The translations under genes and the position numbers were made by a program. The notes under the pieces are model-generated. The model had not been told where the DNA came from. It saw nothing but the letters and a program-made list of their open reading frames with translations, and searched no databases. Below, in pieces: positions 61,383 through 64,000 of a stretch of 64,000 nt of DNA (position 1 is the stretch's first letter; every line of letters starts with the position of its first letter). The stretch is from Arthrobacter sp. 9AX (GTDB lineage Bacteria; Actinomycetota; Actinomycetes; Actinomycetales; Micrococcaceae). Location: the NCBI RefSeq assembly GCF_902506095.1, contig NZ_LR733293.1, forward strand, positions 3,078,487 to 3,142,486. The letters run 5' to 3'.

Positions 61383-61913
61383 TCAGTACTCCTCGCCGTA
61401 CTGGTACTCCGGGAAGTCGAAGCAGGCACTGTAGCCGGACACCCTGAGGGTCTCGGGTGAATCCCGGAAGGACACAAGCAGGTGGGTACCGTCACTGTGC
61501 AGCAGGTCGATTCGCCGTTTTCCGCCGGCGGTTTTGCCGTCATCCACCGTCCAGCCGTCTTTGGCGGACATCGATTCCAGGACCTCGTCCAGGATTACGT
61601 CGCGGTCAACTCCCGGAGCAAGCTCCGCCTCGGCGTCGCCGGTCCACTTTCGTTGCTCGCCGGAACAGGGCATCAGCGGCGAGGTGTCGTGGGCGAATCT
61701 CGACAGCACCTTGTCCTGAGGCAGCAGGCCCAAAATCTCCTGTTCGGTGGACATGACTTTGTCCTTGGCTGATTCCAGGGTGATGTCCATGTTTTTTCCA
61801 TTCCCGGCCTGCCCGCACGAGGCCACCGTTGCTAGCAGTACTATTGCTCCGGCAATCCGCCAAGCAGGAGCGCACCTGGACTTACCGGCCGCTGATTTTC
61901 TCTTCGATGTCAT
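61383..61913 (-). CDS. Small lipoprotein of unknown function
   Basis: 176 residues from ATG 61913 (a TTG at 61949 would add 12 residues). A strongly basic N-terminus (KRKSAAGKSRCAPAWR), hydrophobic core AGAIVLLATVA and lipobox VASC mark it as a lipoprotein. The mature part contains two further cysteines (LMPCSGEQRKW and YSACFDFPEY), which may form a disulfide, and an acidic C-terminus. The start lies 32 bases inside the 3' end of the WXG100-hydrolase gene, so the two are translationally coupled and probably functionally linked. No recognised domain. Confidence 0.82.
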   Translation of the reverse strand: MTSKRKSAAGKSRCAPAWRIAGAIVLLATVASCGQAGNGKNMDITLESAKDKVMSTEQEILGLLPQDKVLSRFAHDTSPLMPCSGEQRKWTGDAEAELAPGVDRDVILDEVLESMSAKDGWTVDDGKTAGGKRRIDLLHSDGTHLLVSFRDSPETLRVSGYSACFDFPEYQYGEEY

Positions 61914-63252
61914 CAAGGGCTTTCTCGTTTTCGGGATCCGTGGTGGCAATCAGCTTGTGATTGTCGATACTGTAGAGCTCCCCCACCGTGATGCCGCCCG
62001 GCGGAGCATAGATGTGTTTTTCAAAAGCGGGCTCCCGCATGGGGTAGTTTTCGCCGACCAGGCCGTTGGCCTCGGCGGTGAGCAGGATATCGGGATAGGT
62101 GTAGCTGGCATAGTCGGTCCCCGGGGTGGGCGTCCAGCCCGGCCGCATGGCGGCACCGGAGAGCGCGAGGACCTTGTTGTAGGACGCGCCCTCCATTTCG
62201 GAGCCCGTCACGTTGCGTGCTCCCCAGCTGTGCCCTATGCCAACCGTCTGGGCCTGCGGCGGCAGCTCCAGGTCAACCGCCTTCTGGAAGGCTGCAAGGA
62301 CAGGCGCCGATGCAGCCACGAATTCGTCGCTCTTGGCCTCGTCCAGGAATGCCTCCACGGGACCACCGTCGGGGAACTCGGATCCCTTGTAGACGAAGGC
62401 CGCCGTGCCCCCGGACGTGTCGGCCTTGACCAAGTGGCCTGGAATGGCCTGCGGGCCGCGGCCATCATAGAACGACGCCTCATTGCTCAGGGTCCCGGGA
62501 ACGTAGGTGATGATCGTCGTTGTGTTCTCGTCGTACGTACCTTTGAGCTCCACGATGGAGTGGTTTCCGGGATCGTAGGCGGCGAGCTGCACTTTGCCGT
62601 CCACAACCTGTTGGAAGTATCCGATCCCGTCCTGGCGCTTGCGCCACTCCTCATGCTGCTCAGCGAAACGCGCGGGATAGCTTGAGTCGAGGATCCAGGG
62701 ATTCAGTTGGGGTTCAGGATCGTTGTTCCGCAACCAGTCAATCCGGTCCTGCGCATTGTGCCGGTTGGCCTGGATCCGTGCATCGAACGGGATCCCGTTG
62801 GTGTTTCCCACCAGCTGCGGGTGGTTGCGGATAAACGCCTCCTGCTGGCTGCTGGACAGCCCCAGCCACCAGGCCCTGATGTCCGCGGCGGATTTGCCCT
62901 CCAGGTCCTCCGGCCGGGGCTCCGGTAACCGCTCGACGCCGGGCAGGGACGGCATTGCTGAGGCACCGCCTGCCGCACTTGCTGACTGCTGTTCGTCCGC
63001 CTGCCGCGTCAGGTCCTCCGCGGCCTGTTGCAGGAGCGTCACGACAGCCCCCAGCGACCGGCTGTGGACCGACTTCCACTCCTGCCGGAATACCTCCGCG
63101 TCCGGCCCGGGCCACGGCGTGCCGGCCACACCGCCGTTCAGAGCCAGCCGCTGTGCGTCCAGCTTGCGCCCCGCCGTCCGCATGGTGGTTGCCAGCTGCC
63201 TCAGCTGCTCAACATCGGCTCCGTAGAATCCGCCGCCCAAACCGTCCCCCAA
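61882..63252 (-). CDS. WXG100-like N-domain fused to DUF1023 alpha/beta hydrolase
   Basis: 456 residues, no signal peptide. The N-terminal part (about 10-95) is helical with a WxG turn (TPWPGPDAEVF, Trp47-Gly49), resembling WXG100/ESX secreted proteins. A linker leads to AADIRAWWLGLSSSQQEAFI and GNTNGIPFDARIQANRHN, the DUF1023 preamble. The alpha/beta hydrolase core has VGIGHSWGARN with nucleophile Ser342 (GHSWG; the family more often has GHSYG). The likely acid and His lie after 370. It may be a type VII-secreted esterase/lipase. The overlapping lipoprotein gene may be its partner. Confidence 0.85.
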   Translation of the reverse strand: MGDGLGGGFYGADVEQLRQLATTMRTAGRKLDAQRLALNGGVAGTPWPGPDAEVFRQEWKSVHSRSLGAVVTLLQQAAEDLTRQADEQQSASAAGGASAMPSLPGVERLPEPRPEDLEGKSAADIRAWWLGLSSSQQEAFIRNHPQLVGNTNGIPFDARIQANRHNAQDRIDWLRNNDPEPQLNPWILDSSYPARFAEQHEEWRKRQDGIGYFQQVVDGKVQLAAYDPGNHSIVELKGTYDENTTTIITYVPGTLSNEASFYDGRGPQAIPGHLVKADTSGGTAAFVYKGSEFPDGGPVEAFLDEAKSDEFVAASAPVLAAFQKAVDLELPPQAQTVGIGHSWGARNVTGSEMEGASYNKVLALSGAAMRPGWTPTPGTDYASYTYPDILLTAEANGLVGENYPMREPAFEKHIYAPPGGITVGELYSIDNHKLIATTDPENEKALDDIEEKISGR

Positions 63253-63295
63253 ATGCCCGAATGTTTATCCATCGAATGTACTTTATGGCTCAAAA

Positions 63296-63327
63296 AGAAG
63301 GGATGGGCAGTAGTGCCCATCCCTTCT
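63296..63327 (-). terminator. Intrinsic terminator of guaB
   Basis: Perfect 14-bp stem (AGAAGGGATGGGCA at 63296-63309 with 63314-63327), GTAG loop, followed on the minus strand by a run of T (TTTTTGAGCC). It lies just after the guaB stop. Confidence 0.9.
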
Positions 63328-63333
63328 CGATGA

Positions 63334-64000
<667 letters not shown>

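Overview
The window is chromosomal DNA from a high-GC actinobacterium, most probably an Arthrobacter/Pseudarthrobacter-type member of the Micrococcaceae. This rests on base composition, frequent GTG starts, actinobacterial gene pairs (dapC-fdxA, divergent dapE/dapD, guaB3 beside guaB, a Ruc-type zinc ribbon protein next to galU/rimJ) and the protein sequences themselves. Nearly all of it is densely packed housekeeping and transport DNA. I see no prophage, insertion sequence, integrase or CRISPR array.

Layout. 1-2.3 kb: glutamate ABC importer gluBCD, cut at its 5' end. 2.4-11.1 kb: lysine/meso-diaminopimelate genes (dapE, dapD, dapC, fdxA) with a lysozyme-like secreted protein, a TetR regulator, galE and gltA. 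11.1-15 kb: typA and an SGNH-type lipoprotein, with a degraded-looking 420-base stretch before typA. 15-22.5 kb: a four-gene oligopeptide ABC importer and an orphan family 5 binding lipoprotein. 22.7-28.8 kb: ychF, rmuC, ispH, a membrane protein, xseAB. 28.9-34.7 kb: a PPK2 kinase, an alanine-type aminotransferase and a four-gene osmoprotectant importer. 34.9-41.8 kb: pirin, a BadF-type sugar kinase, a LysR gene broken by an in-frame stop and divergent from its MFS transporter, and an Lrp/MFS/Lrp group. 41.8-47.7 kb: corA, tRNA-Ala(CGC), then a block matching the M. tuberculosis Rv0991c-Rv0996 region (membrane protein, rimJ, galU, formyl-THF cyclo-ligase, Ruc-like protein) followed by a SAF-domain protein. 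47.8-52 kb: one very large helicase-like/nuclease protein. 52.1-58.8 kb: guaA, DUF3817, SURF1, an orphan PTS IIA, glpD and guaB3. 58.8-64 kb: a second gene broken by an in-frame stop, an ABC exporter, a lipoprotein, a WXG100-alpha/beta hydrolase fusion, and the 3' part of guaB.

How the genes fit together: dapC, dapD and dapE form most of the succinylase branch to diaminopimelate for wall and lysine. guaB, guaB3 and guaA cover GMP synthesis. galE and galU supply UDP-sugars. Three importers (glutamate, peptide, osmoprotectant) account for much of the transport coding.

The observations most worth following are: a LysR gene with a TAG at codon 25 inside an otherwise intact frame; a second conserved gene with an in-frame TGA; a near-perfect CIRCE element in front of the Ruc-like gene; a 1404-residue SF1 helicase/REase fusion whose Walker A lysine is glutamine; a WXG100-hydrolase/lipoprotein pair that could be a secreted effector and its partner; and a perfect 20-bp hairpin after galE that lacks a U-tract.
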